A stretch of DNA of 41,797 bases from Acidobacteriota bacterium (GTDB lineage Bacteria > Acidobacteriota > Vicinamibacteria > Vicinamibacterales > UBA2999), in the NCBI GenBank assembly GCA_016192845.1, contig JACPTI010000143.1, positions 1 through 41,797 on the forward strand, written 5' to 3'. Position numbers and translations under genes: made by a program. This document shows positions 1-6,956 of this stretch, piece after piece (position 1 is the stretch's first letter; the number at the start of each line of letters is the position of its first letter). The notes beneath the pieces were generated by a model. It was not told the origin of the DNA and made no database searches. It worked only from the letters and a program-made list of their open reading frames with translations.

Positions 1-24
1 CGCGTCGGGCTGATGCCCGACGCC

Positions 25-121
25 AAGTCACAAGTCACAAGTCACAAGTCACAATAAAGCCCAAGTCACAACGATTTCTGACTTGTGCCTTGTGACTTGT
101 GACTTGTGACTTGTGACTTCA
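25..121. repeat. Inverted heptamer-repeat element (CAAGTCA unit)
   Basis: Tandem copies of CAAGTCA on the left (about 27-56) face tandem TGACTTG copies on the right (about 80-119), so the whole element can fold back on itself. It begins right at the stop codon of the histidine kinase gene on the minus strand. It has no coding potential. A second element with the same unit lies at 1558-1651, between the kinase and its regulator. Confidence 0.85.
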
Positions 122-1543
122 CTAGACCGCCGCGCGCCGCCGCCTCGGCGTCGCGCGGGGCAGCGCAATCTGAAACGTGCTGCCCCCGGGCCCCGACGCG
201 GCCAGCGTGAGGCGTCCGCCGTTGGCCTCCGCGGCCCCTCTGGCAATCGACAAGCCAAGCCCCGCGCCTGGCGTCTCCGCATTGGCGGCCCGGTAGAAGC
301 GATCGAAGATGCGCGCCCGCGCGCCGGGATCGATCCCGCCGCCGCTGTCGATCACCTCGACGATCGCCTCGTCTCGTGAGTCGGCTACACGAATGCGGAT
401 CCGGCCGCCGACGGGGCTGAACTTGATCGCGTTGTCGACGAGGTTGATAAGCGCCTGCCGGATGACGAACCGGTCCGCGTAGGCGCGGGGGCCGTCCCGG
501 TCTGCATCGAGGGGCGTGCCGGCACGCTCGCACACGATCGCCTGGCGCTTCTCCTCGGCGAGCACCTCGAGATGCCCGGCCACCTCCTGCGCCAGGTCGT
601 AGAGATCGAACACCTCGGCCGAGACGCGCGCCTCCCCCGTCTCGGCGCGCGACAGCATCAGGAGCCGATCGACCAGGCTGGCGAGCCGGTCGGCCTCTTC
701 GAGCATGCTGCCGATGATGCTGCGGTACGCCGCCTCCTCGCGGTGCTCGCGGAGCCCCACCTCGCCCACGCTCCGGATGGCGGTCAGCGGCGTGCGCAGC
801 TGGTGCGACACGTCGGCGGTGAAGCGGCGCATCTGATCGAACGACTCTTCGAGCCGCGCAAGGGTTTGGTTGAACACCGTCGCCAGCCGCCCCATCTCGT
901 CGTCCGGGTTGTGCACCGGCAGCCGATCGTGCAGGCGCTCGGCCGTGATCGTCCGGGCGCGGTCGGTCATCCGCTCGATCGGCAGCAGCGCGCGCCGCGC
1001 CAGCGTGTAGCCGCCGAGGCCCGCAATCGCGACCGCGAGCGGAAGCCCGAGGGTCAGAATGAGCGCCAGCTGGCGCAGCTCGTCGCGCATCGTGCGCTCG
1101 GATCGTGCCACCTGAATGATGACCGGCGTGTCCCCGATCCGGCCCCGGCGCGTCAGCACGCGGACCGGCGCCACGGGATGATCGACGGCGACGATGCTGT
1201 CATCGGACTGCAGGGCGAGCTCGCGGCTGCGCGGGAGCGGGCTGTTGCGCGCCTCGACGTTCTGAAATAGCAGCGCGCCCTCCGGGCTCCACATCTGAAA
1301 CCAGAAGCTCTCTTCCTCGGTGATGTCGTCGTACGACCAGGCGATGCCGCCCTCGGGCGTCTGGTCGACCATCGCCGCCGCCCACTGGAAGTCGCTGCGA
1401 ATCCGGCTGTTGAGCGTCTCGGAGGCGTTCCGGCTGACGAACCAGAACACCACGGCGGCGTACACGGCCAGCACGACGAGCATCGCCGTGACGTACCACA
1501 GCGTCAGGCGCACACGGACGTTGTGCGAGCGCCACCAGGTCAC
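122..1543 (-). CDS. Two-component sensor histidine kinase
   Basis: Membrane sensor kinase that should phosphorylate the OmpR-type regulator encoded just upstream at 1654-2337. A first TM helix at about residues 14-38 and a second at about 155-178 bracket a periplasmic sensor of some 115 residues. HAMP follows at about 180-234. The H box is SHQLRTPL with phospho-accepting His near residue 247, the N box is LVDNAIKFSP, and a GAGLGLSIA G box closes the ATPase domain. The layout matches CusS/heavy-metal-type kinases, but the signal cannot be told from sequence. I chose GTG at 1543, preceded by GGAG with 9-nt spacing. A TTG at 1561 would add six residues but lies inside the heptamer repeat. The 110-bp gap to the regulator is filled by a repeat element. 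The family is certain; the ligand is unknown. Confidence 0.93.
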   Translation of the reverse strand: MTWWRSHNVRVRLTLWYVTAMLVVLAVYAAVVFWFVSRNASETLNSRIRSDFQWAAAMVDQTPEGGIAWSYDDITEEESFWFQMWSPEGALLFQNVEARNSPLPRSRELALQSDDSIVAVDHPVAPVRVLTRRGRIGDTPVIIQVARSERTMRDELRQLALILTLGLPLAVAIAGLGGYTLARRALLPIERMTDRARTITAERLHDRLPVHNPDDEMGRLATVFNQTLARLEESFDQMRRFTADVSHQLRTPLTAIRSVGEVGLREHREEAAYRSIIGSMLEEADRLASLVDRLLMLSRAETGEARVSAEVFDLYDLAQEVAGHLEVLAEEKRQAIVCERAGTPLDADRDGPRAYADRFVIRQALINLVDNAIKFSPVGGRIRIRVADSRDEAIVEVIDSGGGIDPGARARIFDRFYRAANAETPGAGLGLSIARGAAEANGGRLTLAASGPGGSTFQIALPRATPRRRRAAV

Positions 1544-1557
1544 AGCGCGGCTCTCCG

Positions 1558-1651
1558 ACAAGTCACAAGGCTCAAGTCACAAGTCACAACGCGTCTCTCC
1601 CGTTTGTGACTTGTGCTTTGTGACTTGTGACTTGTGACTTGTGACTTGTGA
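1558..1651. repeat. Inverted heptamer-repeat element (CAAGTCA unit), second copy
   Basis: CAAGTCA-type units at about 1559-1589 and TGACTTG-type units at about 1609-1650 flank a short unrelated centre (GCGTCTCTCCCG). It fills the gap between the response regulator stop and the kinase start. On a regulator-kinase transcript it would form a long hairpin between the two cistrons. Confidence 0.85.
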
Positions 1652-1653
1652 GG

Positions 1654-2337
1654 TCACGGCTCCCCCTCGTGCAGCATGAACCCGACGCCGCGCACGGTGT
1701 GAATGAGCTTCATCGGCTGGTCCGCGTCGAGCTTCCGCCGGAGGCGCGCGATGTGCACGTCGATCACGTTGTCGAGCGGCGTCGTCCGCGCCGTCTCCTT
1801 CCAGACGTCGCGCGCGAGCGTCTCCCGCGAGACGACCTGCCCCTGGTGGCGCAGCAGGTACTCGAGCAGCTCGAACTCGCGCACCGTGAGATCGATCGGG
1901 CGGCCGCCGCGCGTCACCTTCCGCGTGATCAGGTTCACCTCGAGATCGGCCGCCGTCAGCCGGGGCGACTCCGCGGCGCGCCCGCGCCGGACGAGCGCGC
2001 GGATGCGCGCCAGCAGCTCCGCGAAGGCGAACGGCTTGATGACGTAGTCGTCTGCGCCGGTGTCGAGGCCGAGGACGCGGTCCTGCAGCGTGTCGCGGGC
2101 GGTCAGCACGAGGACGGGCGTCTTGATCCCGCGTTCCCGCATCGCCTTCAGGATTTCGAGCCCGTCGCGCCCGGGCAGCGTCAGGTCGAGCAGGATCGCG
2201 TCGAACTGCTCCGTGGTCACACGGAAAAACGCCCCCTCGCCGGTCCGCTCCACGACGACGTCGTAGCGTTCGCCCTGGAGCCCTTCGCGGAGCGCGTTGG
2301 CGACCTTCAGCTCGTCCTCGACGACCAGGATCCGCAC
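1654..2337 (-). CDS. OmpR/PhoB-family response regulator
   Basis: DNA-binding response regulator of 227 residues, partner of the kinase at 122-1543. The receiver domain is residues 1-115, with the acidic pair E7/D8, phospho-acceptor D51 (LLDLTLPGRDG), the switch Thr in LVLTARD and the conserved Lys in VIKPFAF. The C-terminal winged helix (about 130-225) carries LTVREFELLEYLL and a recognition region with VIDVHIARLRRKLD and TVRGVGFML. The start is GTG at 2337. The sequence resembles CusR/CopR regulators, but no metal-resistance genes are near, so the regulon is open. The upstream region is taken up by a palindromic repeat that reaches the fdhD stop. Confidence 0.95.
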   Translation of the reverse strand: MRILVVEDELKVANALREGLQGERYDVVVERTGEGAFFRVTTEQFDAILLDLTLPGRDGLEILKAMRERGIKTPVLVLTARDTLQDRVLGLDTGADDYVIKPFAFAELLARIRALVRRGRAAESPRLTAADLEVNLITRKVTRGGRPIDLTVREFELLEYLLRHQGQVVSRETLARDVWKETARTTPLDNVIDVHIARLRRKLDADQPMKLIHTVRGVGFMLHEGEP

Positions 2338-2355
2338 TCGTTCAAGGATAAAGCC

Positions 2356-2449
2356 GGTAGCCTGTAGCTGGTAGCCGGTAGCCTGTAGCTGGTAGCCGGT
2401 AGCGGTTCCTGGTTCCTGGTTCCTGCTACCGGCTACCGGCTACCAGCTA
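2356..2449. repeat. GTAGCCG-type heptamer repeat with 18-bp perfect inverted arms
   Basis: Repeated GTAGCTG/GTAGCCG units on the left and their complement on the right form a perfect 18-bp inverted repeat at 2386-2403 and 2432-2449. The loop holds three tandem GGTTCCT units. The right arm contains the TAG stop codon of fdhD (2447-2449). It may serve as a terminator or boundary between fdhD and the regulator gene. Confidence 0.85.
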
Positions 2450-3328
2450 GACCACGATGCGTTCTTCTCCCGTGTAGATATTGAAGGTGTCGCCCCGCAC
2501 GAAGCCCAGCAGCGTGACACCCGCCGCCCGCGCCAGCTCGATCGCCAGGCTCGACGGCGCCGATACCGCTCCGACGATCGGAATCCCGGCCACCACCGCC
2601 TTCTGCACGATCTCGAAGGACGTGCGGCCGCTCACAAACAGCGCGAGATCGCCCAGCGGCCACCGCTCGCCGACCAGCTGCGCGCCGATCACCTTGTCGA
2701 CCGCGTTGTGGCGGCCGACGTCTTCGACCACCGCCACCAGCGTTCCGTGGGGATCGAACAGGCCGGCTGCATGGAGGCCCCCGGTCTCGTCGAATACCGC
2801 CTGCGCGCCACGCAGCCGCTTCGGGAGCGCCGCCACGACGGCCGCCGCCATCACCCAGCCGCCGGTCACCGGCGGCACATCCTGCATCAGCTCGTCGATC
2901 GAGCGCCGTCCGCACACGCCGCACGCCGAGGTCGTCGTCACGAGCCGCCGGCCGAGAAGGGCCGCGTCGGCCCGTGCCGCCGCCGCTCCGACGAGGGTGA
3001 CGTCGAGCACGTTCTCTTCGCCCTCCTCCGTCGTCCTCTCGCAGTGGCGGATCGTGCCGATGTCCTCGAGGCCGGCAATCACGCGCTCGGACACGAGCAG
3101 GCCGACCGCCAGCTCCCGATCCGCGCCCGGCGTGCGCATCGTGACCACGAACGGCGAGCCCTGCAGCCGGATCTCGAGCGGCTCCTCCGCGGCCGCGACG
3201 TCCTGGTGCCGCTCGACCGCGCCGCCGGGGCCCCCACGGCGCACGCTTCCACCCCACGCCGCAGGCGGCGTGGGGGCCCCGGTTGCGCCGTCGGGTGGGC
3301 CGACGCGGACGACGTCGACCAGTTGCAT
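2447..3328 (-). CDS. fdhD: FdhD, sulfur carrier for formate dehydrogenase maturation
   Basis: Cytosolic protein that passes sulfur from a cysteine desulfurase to the bis-MGD cofactor of formate dehydrogenases. The core starts at EEPLEIRLQGSPFVVTMR, holds the conserved active-site loop SACGVCGRRSIDEL (C136 and C139 with this start) and ends in the typical GFVRGDTFNIYTG. About 293 residues, against roughly 260-280 in the family. The excess is a Pro/Gly-rich stretch (PTPPAAWGGS, then RRGGPGG) near the N-terminus, encoded by a GC palindrome at 3225-3282 that looks like an in-frame insertion. I chose ATG at 3328 because further upstream lies a palindrome cluster; the frame stays open to 3439. No formate dehydrogenase gene is in the window. 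Confidence 0.93.
   Translation of the reverse strand: MQLVDVVRVGPPDGATGAPTPPAAWGGSVRRGGPGGAVERHQDVAAAEEPLEIRLQGSPFVVTMRTPGADRELAVGLLVSERVIAGLEDIGTIRHCERTTEEGEENVLDVTLVGAAAARADAALLGRRLVTTTSACGVCGRRSIDELMQDVPPVTGGWVMAAAVVAALPKRLRGAQAVFDETGGLHAAGLFDPHGTLVAVVEDVGRHNAVDKVIGAQLVGERWPLGDLALFVSGRTSFEIVQKAVVAGIPIVGAVSAPSSLAIELARAAGVTLLGFVRGDTFNIYTGEERIVV
3225..3282. repeat. GC-rich palindromic element inside the fdhD 5' coding region
   Basis: Perfect 13-bp arms at 3225-3237 (CCGGGGCCCCCAC) and 3270-3282 enclose a second hairpin with perfect 11-bp arms at 3252-3262 and 3265-3275. On the minus strand it reads CGGGGCCCCCACGCCGC-CT-GCGGCGTGGGG. That is related to the elements at 6253-6300, 37646-37680 and 41450-41530. 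It is read in frame as part of FdhD. Confidence 0.75.
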
Positions 3329-3346
3329 GCGGCGGCGGGCGGCGCC

Positions 3347-3505
3347 AGACGTCTTGAAGGCTGGAAATCTTTGCATTGGACTCAAGTTTTCCGGACGGCC
3401 TTCAAGACGTCTCGCCCCGCCGAAGGCGGGCAAGACCAATACTGTCGCTAGCGAGGCGGAGCCGCGCCCGCACGTGTTCGACGGTCTGAAGCGGAGCCTC
3501 GCGAG
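3347..3505. repeat. Cluster of hairpins upstream of fdhD
   Basis: A perfect 15-bp inverted repeat (3347-3361, AGACGTCTTGAAGGC, with 3398-3412) is followed by a CCCGCC-GAA-GGCGGG hairpin at 3416-3430. A near-perfect 10-bp pair lies at 3448-3457 and 3496-3505. The cluster fills the gap between the winged-helix gene and fdhD. The stacked palindromes argue that coding of fdhD starts at 3328 and not earlier. Confidence 0.7.
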
Positions 3506-3508
3506 CCT

Positions 3509-5266
3509 TTATCTCAGGCACAGGAGATCAAGGAGGCAGCCGTAGCGTGCGTCTGCACGGAGCGGCTCGAGCCGCGGTTCGACGGCCAGATACGCGAGCA
3601 CCGGATCGGCGTCGGCGACGGCGTGCTCCAGCGCCGCAAAGGCGGCGTCGGCGTCGCCAAGCCCCACATGCGCGAGCGCCAGATGGGAGCGCGACAGGTA
3701 GCGCCCGCGACCGCGCTGCTGCAGCTCGGCGAGCAGGCGTTCGGCAGAGGCGCGATCGCCGCCCACCGCGTGCGCGTGCGCCAGCGAGGCGGCGAGCGCG
3801 GCGGCGTGCGCGCCTGCCGCGTGGGCCGCTTCGAGCACCGCGATCGCGTCGCGCGCCTTGCCGGTCTGCAGGTAGACGAGGCCGACGATCTCGCGCGCCG
3901 GAAGGTACTGCGGGTCGATGTCGGTCGTCCGCCGGCAGCGCTCCAGCGCGCCCGTGTAGTCGCCGGCGAGATACCGCGCCCAGGCCGCGCTCGTGTTCAC
4001 GACGAGGCAGAGCGGGTCGAGCTCGCACGCGCGCTCCGTCTCGCGAATCGCTTCCGCGGGCCGGGAGACGGCAATGAGCATCGTGCCGTACCGGCGGTGG
4101 GCGCTTTCCTCGCTCGGGTTGAGCGCGATCGCCTGGAGATATTCCGCATCGGCGCCCCGCCAGTCCCACTCGAGCATCCAGCGGACGTCGGCGAGCGCCA
4201 GGTGGGCTTCCGACAGCCGCGGGTCGAACTCGAGTGCCCGCTTGGCGGCCGTGCGCGCCGCCTCGGGCGCGCTGCGCGGCCGCTCGCGGTAGGAGACCGC
4301 GCGCGCGATGTGGACGCGCGCGGCGCCGGCCTGCGCCGGCGCGAAGCGCGGGTCGATCCGGAGCGCCTCGGCGTAGCACGCCAGCGCCTGATCGCCCAGG
4401 TCATCGTCGGGCCTGAGCCACTGGTTCCAATAGTAGCGCCCCTTCAAGTACTCGTGGTACGCGGACACGGAAGTGGTCGGCGCCTGCCCGTCGATCGGGG
4501 CGTCGGGGACGAGCTCCACCGCCAGCGAATCGGCCACGCGCGCGGCAACATCGGCCTGCACCGACAGGCAATCGGTGAGGTCGCGCTCGTAGGTCTCCGC
4601 CCAGAGCTGCGTTTCCGTCGACGCGTCGATGAGCCGCACGGTGATCCGGACGCGTTCGGCTTCGCGCCTGACGCTTCCTTCGAGCAAAAAGTCGGCGCCG
4701 AGCGCACGGCCGATCTCGCGCGCGCGCGCGGTGGTGCCCTTGAACACCATGGAGGACCACCGGGCGACGACCCCGATGCGGCCGCGGCAGCGCTGCCCGA
4801 GCTGCGCGATCATCTCCTCGGTCAGACCGTCCGCGAAGTACTCCTGCGCCGTGCGCTCGCTCAGGTTCGTGAACGGCAGCACTGCAAGGCGCACGCGCGG
4901 CAGCGTGCCCGCGACAGTGTCGGCGCCCTCGGGCGCCAGCGCGCCGATGAACCGGTAGCCGCGGCGCGGCAGCGTCTCGACGAACCGGGGATTGTCCGCC
5001 TCGTCACCAAGCGCCGCCCGGAGCCGCTTCACCGCCGCATTCAGGCTGTGCTCGAAATCGACGAACGTCCCCTCGGGCCAGAGCCGCCGGCGCAGCTCCT
5101 CGCGCGTGACCACGTCGCCCGGGCGCTCGAGCATCATCCGCAGGATCTCGAACGGCTGCTCCTGCAGGCGGACCCGGCTGCCGCCGGAGCGCAGCTCGCG
5201 CGACCGAATATCGAGCTCGAACGATCCGAACCGCAGCCGCCCGCCCGTGTCGGTCGACGTATCCAT
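3509..5266 (-). CDS. Winged-helix (CadC/PhoB-type) transcriptional regulator with TolB-like and TPR domains
   Basis: Probable one-component regulator. Residues about 8-105 form a PhoB-like winged helix (LRFGSFELDIRSRELRSGG, VVTREELRRRLW, HSLNAAVKRLRAALGD, ETLPRRGYRF). Residues about 120-250 match the TolB/adenylate-cyclase-associated fold common in acidobacterial regulators (LAVLPFTNLS, YFADGLTEEMIAQL, GADFLLEGSVRR). The remainder is a set of TPR-like repeats. No membrane helix is evident between DNA-binding and TPR parts, unlike CadC. ATG at 5266 is preceded by AGGA at good spacing; an upstream in-frame ATG at 5290 is less likely. The divergent intergenic region holds three direct repeats spaced 11 bp (5381-5407) that suit a PhoB-like winged helix. 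The signal sensed is unknown. Confidence 0.9.
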   Translation of the reverse strand: MDTSTDTGGRLRFGSFELDIRSRELRSGGSRVRLQEQPFEILRMMLERPGDVVTREELRRRLWPEGTFVDFEHSLNAAVKRLRAALGDEADNPRFVETLPRRGYRFIGALAPEGADTVAGTLPRVRLAVLPFTNLSERTAQEYFADGLTEEMIAQLGQRCRGRIGVVARWSSMVFKGTTARAREIGRALGADFLLEGSVRREAERVRITVRLIDASTETQLWAETYERDLTDCLSVQADVAARVADSLAVELVPDAPIDGQAPTTSVSAYHEYLKGRYYWNQWLRPDDDLGDQALACYAEALRIDPRFAPAQAGAARVHIARAVSYRERPRSAPEAARTAAKRALEFDPRLSEAHLALADVRWMLEWDWRGADAEYLQAIALNPSEESAHRRYGTMLIAVSRPAEAIRETERACELDPLCLVVNTSAAWARYLAGDYTGALERCRRTTDIDPQYLPAREIVGLVYLQTGKARDAIAVLEAAHAAGAHAAALAASLAHAHAVGGDRASAERLLAELQQRGRGRYLSRSHLALAHVGLGDADAAFAALEHAVADADPVLAYLAVEPRLEPLRADARYGCLLDLLCLR

Positions 5267-5282
5267 GCCGGAGTCCTGCCTT

Positions 5283-5365
5283 CGGCCCAAGCCTAGAGCC
5301 TGAAGCCCGACGCCTGAAGCCCTAAGCGTAAAGCCTAAAGCCCTGAGCCCAAAGCCCTGACCCTG
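5283..5365. repeat. Direct heptamer repeats (AAGCCTA/AAGCCCT unit)
   Basis: About ten degenerate 7-bp units of the type AAGCCTA, AAGCCCT and GAGCCCA follow each other in one orientation. Unlike most other loci in this window I see no inverted second arm. It lies in the divergent region between the winged-helix regulator and the metalloprotease-like gene. Confidence 0.7.
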
Positions 5366-5380
5366 GGCACTTCCAGCATG

Positions 5381-5407
5381 TCACCCACATTTCACCTCCA
5401 GGTCACC
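5381..5407. promoter_or_regulatory. Candidate operator: three TCACC repeats at 11-bp spacing
   Basis: TCACC occurs at 5381-5385, 5392-5396 and 5403-5407, exactly 11 bp apart. PhoB/OmpR-family winged helices bind tandem direct repeats with this one-helical-turn phasing. The site lies between the divergent winged-helix regulator (start 5266) and the gene starting at 5378 or 5444. Assigning it to that regulator is inference. Confidence 0.45.
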
Positions 5408-5443
5408 TCCCGTGCATTGAGGCACCCGCACCGGGGGCCGACA

Positions 5444-6118
5444 GTGGGCCCATGCGCAGCTCACCCCATAACACTCGGGATTGCGGGAGTGGTCCTGCCG
5501 ATCCTTCTCCTCGCCGTCCCATCGATCGCCGCCGGCAGCGGCGCCATCGTGATCCGGTCCTACGACGCGAGCGGCCTTGACGACGATACCCTCGCGGCGG
5601 CGCTCGCGGGCGCGAGCACCATCTTCGACAGCGCCGGCGTCGCGACCACGTGGCTGGCGTGCGACCGCGTGGTCGCTGCCGCGGCCGGTCATCCCTGCCT
5701 GGCTCCCCTGCAGCGACACGAGCTGGCGGTCCGCCTGGTCCGCCTGCCGGCGCGAGAACGGTGCGATGGTACGGAGGTGCGAAGGTGCGACGGTGCGGTC
5801 ACGCTCGGCTATTCGCTGGTGGAGACGAAGGTGCGGTTCGGCTCGCTGGCGACGATCTACATGGACCGCATCTCCGACCTGGCGGCGGCGTCGCGCGTCG
5901 AGCCCGCAACGCTGCTCGGCCGGGCGATCGCCCACGAGATCGGGCACCTTCTGCTGGGCACCGACGCGCACGCCCCGGCGGGCGTCATGCGCGCGCTCTG
6001 GTCGTCCGAGGCGCTGCGGCAGACCCGTACGGGTGATTGGGCGTTCACGCCGCACGACGCCCGGGCGCTGCGCGAGGCCGCGCGGCGGCGGTCGGCCGCC
6101 GGTCTCGCCACGTGGTAG
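5444..6118 (+). CDS. Secreted metzincin-like zinc metalloprotease, uncharacterised
   Basis: Not a family I can name. The N-terminus has a hydrophobic segment (ITLGIAGVVLPILLLAVPSIAA), so export is likely. A zinc site AHEIGHLLLGTDAH lies near residue 164, followed by GVM, which could be the Met-turn. The third His is one residue further away than in classical metzincins (HExxHxxGxxH). Between residues about 105 and 120 a small imperfect repeat at DNA level (GGTGCGAAGGTGCGACGGTGCG) encodes RCDGTEVRRCDG and looks like a short insertion. GTG at 5444 has a GGGGG tract at SD distance; ATG at 5378 would add 22 residues without a visible RBS. A strong hairpin directly follows the stop. Confidence 0.65.
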   Translation: MGPCAAHPITLGIAGVVLPILLLAVPSIAAGSGAIVIRSYDASGLDDDTLAAALAGASTIFDSAGVATTWLACDRVVAAAAGHPCLAPLQRHELAVRLVRLPARERCDGTEVRRCDGAVTLGYSLVETKVRFGSLATIYMDRISDLAAASRVEPATLLGRAIAHEIGHLLLGTDAHAPAGVMRALWSSEALRQTRTGDWAFTPHDARALREAARRRSAAGLATW

Positions 6119-6140
6119 CCGGAGGCCTTGAGGCCTCCGG
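6119..6140. terminator. Perfect 9-bp hairpin after the metalloprotease-like gene
   Basis: CCGGAGGCC (6119-6127), loop TTGA, GGCCTCCGG (6132-6140), starting on the base after the TAG stop. There is no T tract, so it may be a REP-like palindrome or an RNA-stabilising hairpin and not a classical intrinsic terminator. Confidence 0.55.
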
Positions 6141-6252
6141 TCGGGCGCCGTCGTGGCAGGTCTTCAGGGCCCGGTCGAGGTTTTGCGGGAGCCCGCCTTC
6201 TGATAGCATTCGCCAGAGCAAGGGCACCCCAACGCGCACGAACCACGCGACG

Positions 6253-6415
6253 CCACCCCACCTCCACCCCACCGCGCAAGCATGCGCGGCGGGGACCCCG
6301 GATCGCGGGCGGCACGACGGGGTCCCCAACGTGTCGCGCCGCAATGAAATGTCGTGTGAACAGCGGCCGACACGTTGGGGGCCCCGCGATGGGGGCCCCG
6401 GGGTTGGGGACCCCG
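6253..6415. repeat. Composite GC palindrome array upstream of the molybdenum hydroxylase operon
   Basis: No gene is seen from 6119 to 6437. The stretch holds one GGGGTCCCC-type element (about 6253-6300, minus orientation: CGGGGTCCCCGCCGCGC, loop, GCGCGGTGGGGTGG). It also holds two alternative pairings. Arm 6324-6336 pairs perfectly with 6368-6380 (13 bp, extended by 6338-6342 with 6363-6367). The overlapping arm 6318-6330 pairs perfectly with 6403-6415 (13 bp). These two hairpins exclude each other. Confidence 0.7.
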
Positions 6416-6437
6416 CACGATCGCGAAAGGATCCTGC

Positions 6438-6956
6438 ATGAGCGTAATTCGCCTGACGGTCAACGGCCGCGCGCACACGGTGGACGTCGACCCGACCACG
6501 CCCCTGTTGTACGTGCTCAGCGACGACCTCGAGTTGCGCGGCCCCAAATTCGGCTGCGGCCTGGGCCAGTGCGGCGCCTGCACGGTCATCGTGAAAGGCG
6601 AGGCCGTGCGCTCCTGCTCGATACCGGTCCAGTCGGTCGCCGGCGCCGAGATCACGACGCTCGAAGGGCTCGGGTCGCCCGAGAACCCGCATCCGATTCA
6701 ACAGGCGTTCATCGAAGGCCAGGCGATGCAGTGCGGTTTCTGCATCAGCGGGGTCATCATGACGGCCAAGGCGCTGCTCGATCGGACGCCGAACGCGAGC
6801 GACGCGCAGATCCGGCAGGCGATGTCGACCGTGCTGTGCCGGTGCGGCGCGCACCTCCGCATGTTCGCGGCCATCAAACGCTATCAACAGCAGCGGCTGG
6901 GCGGGGTCCCCAGCGCGCGGACTGTGCGCGCTGGGGTGCAAAGGAGGACGGCATGA
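6438..6956 (+). CDS. Molybdenum hydroxylase small subunit, two [2Fe-2S] clusters (IorA/CoxS type)
   Basis: Electron-transfer subunit of an aldehyde-oxidase/xanthine-dehydrogenase-family enzyme, 172 residues. The plant-type ferredoxin domain binds its cluster through C40, C45, C48 and C60 (CGLGQCGAC). The all-helical domain binds the second cluster through C99, C102, C134 and C136 (CGFC, then CRC). It passes electrons from the molybdenum site of the next gene's product to a c-type cytochrome or other acceptor; no FAD subunit is encoded here. ATG at 6438 has AAAGGA at 7 nt. The stop overlaps the next start by 4 nt (ATGA), so the two are translationally coupled. The C-terminus beyond about residue 155 (VPSARTVRAGVQRR) is poorly conserved in type. 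Confidence 0.93.
   Translation: MSVIRLTVNGRAHTVDVDPTTPLLYVLSDDLELRGPKFGCGLGQCGACTVIVKGEAVRSCSIPVQSVAGAEITTLEGLGSPENPHPIQQAFIEGQAMQCGFCISGVIMTAKALLDRTPNASDAQIRQAMSTVLCRCGAHLRMFAAIKRYQQQRLGGVPSARTVRAGVQRRTA

Noticed and set aside
3329..3439. Longer FdhD start upstream of 3328
   Set aside because: The added codons lie over a perfect 15-bp inverted repeat and have no family similarity or RBS.
3623..5296. 557-codon open frame on the plus strand
   Set aside because: Antisense to the winged-helix/TPR regulator; no domain seen.
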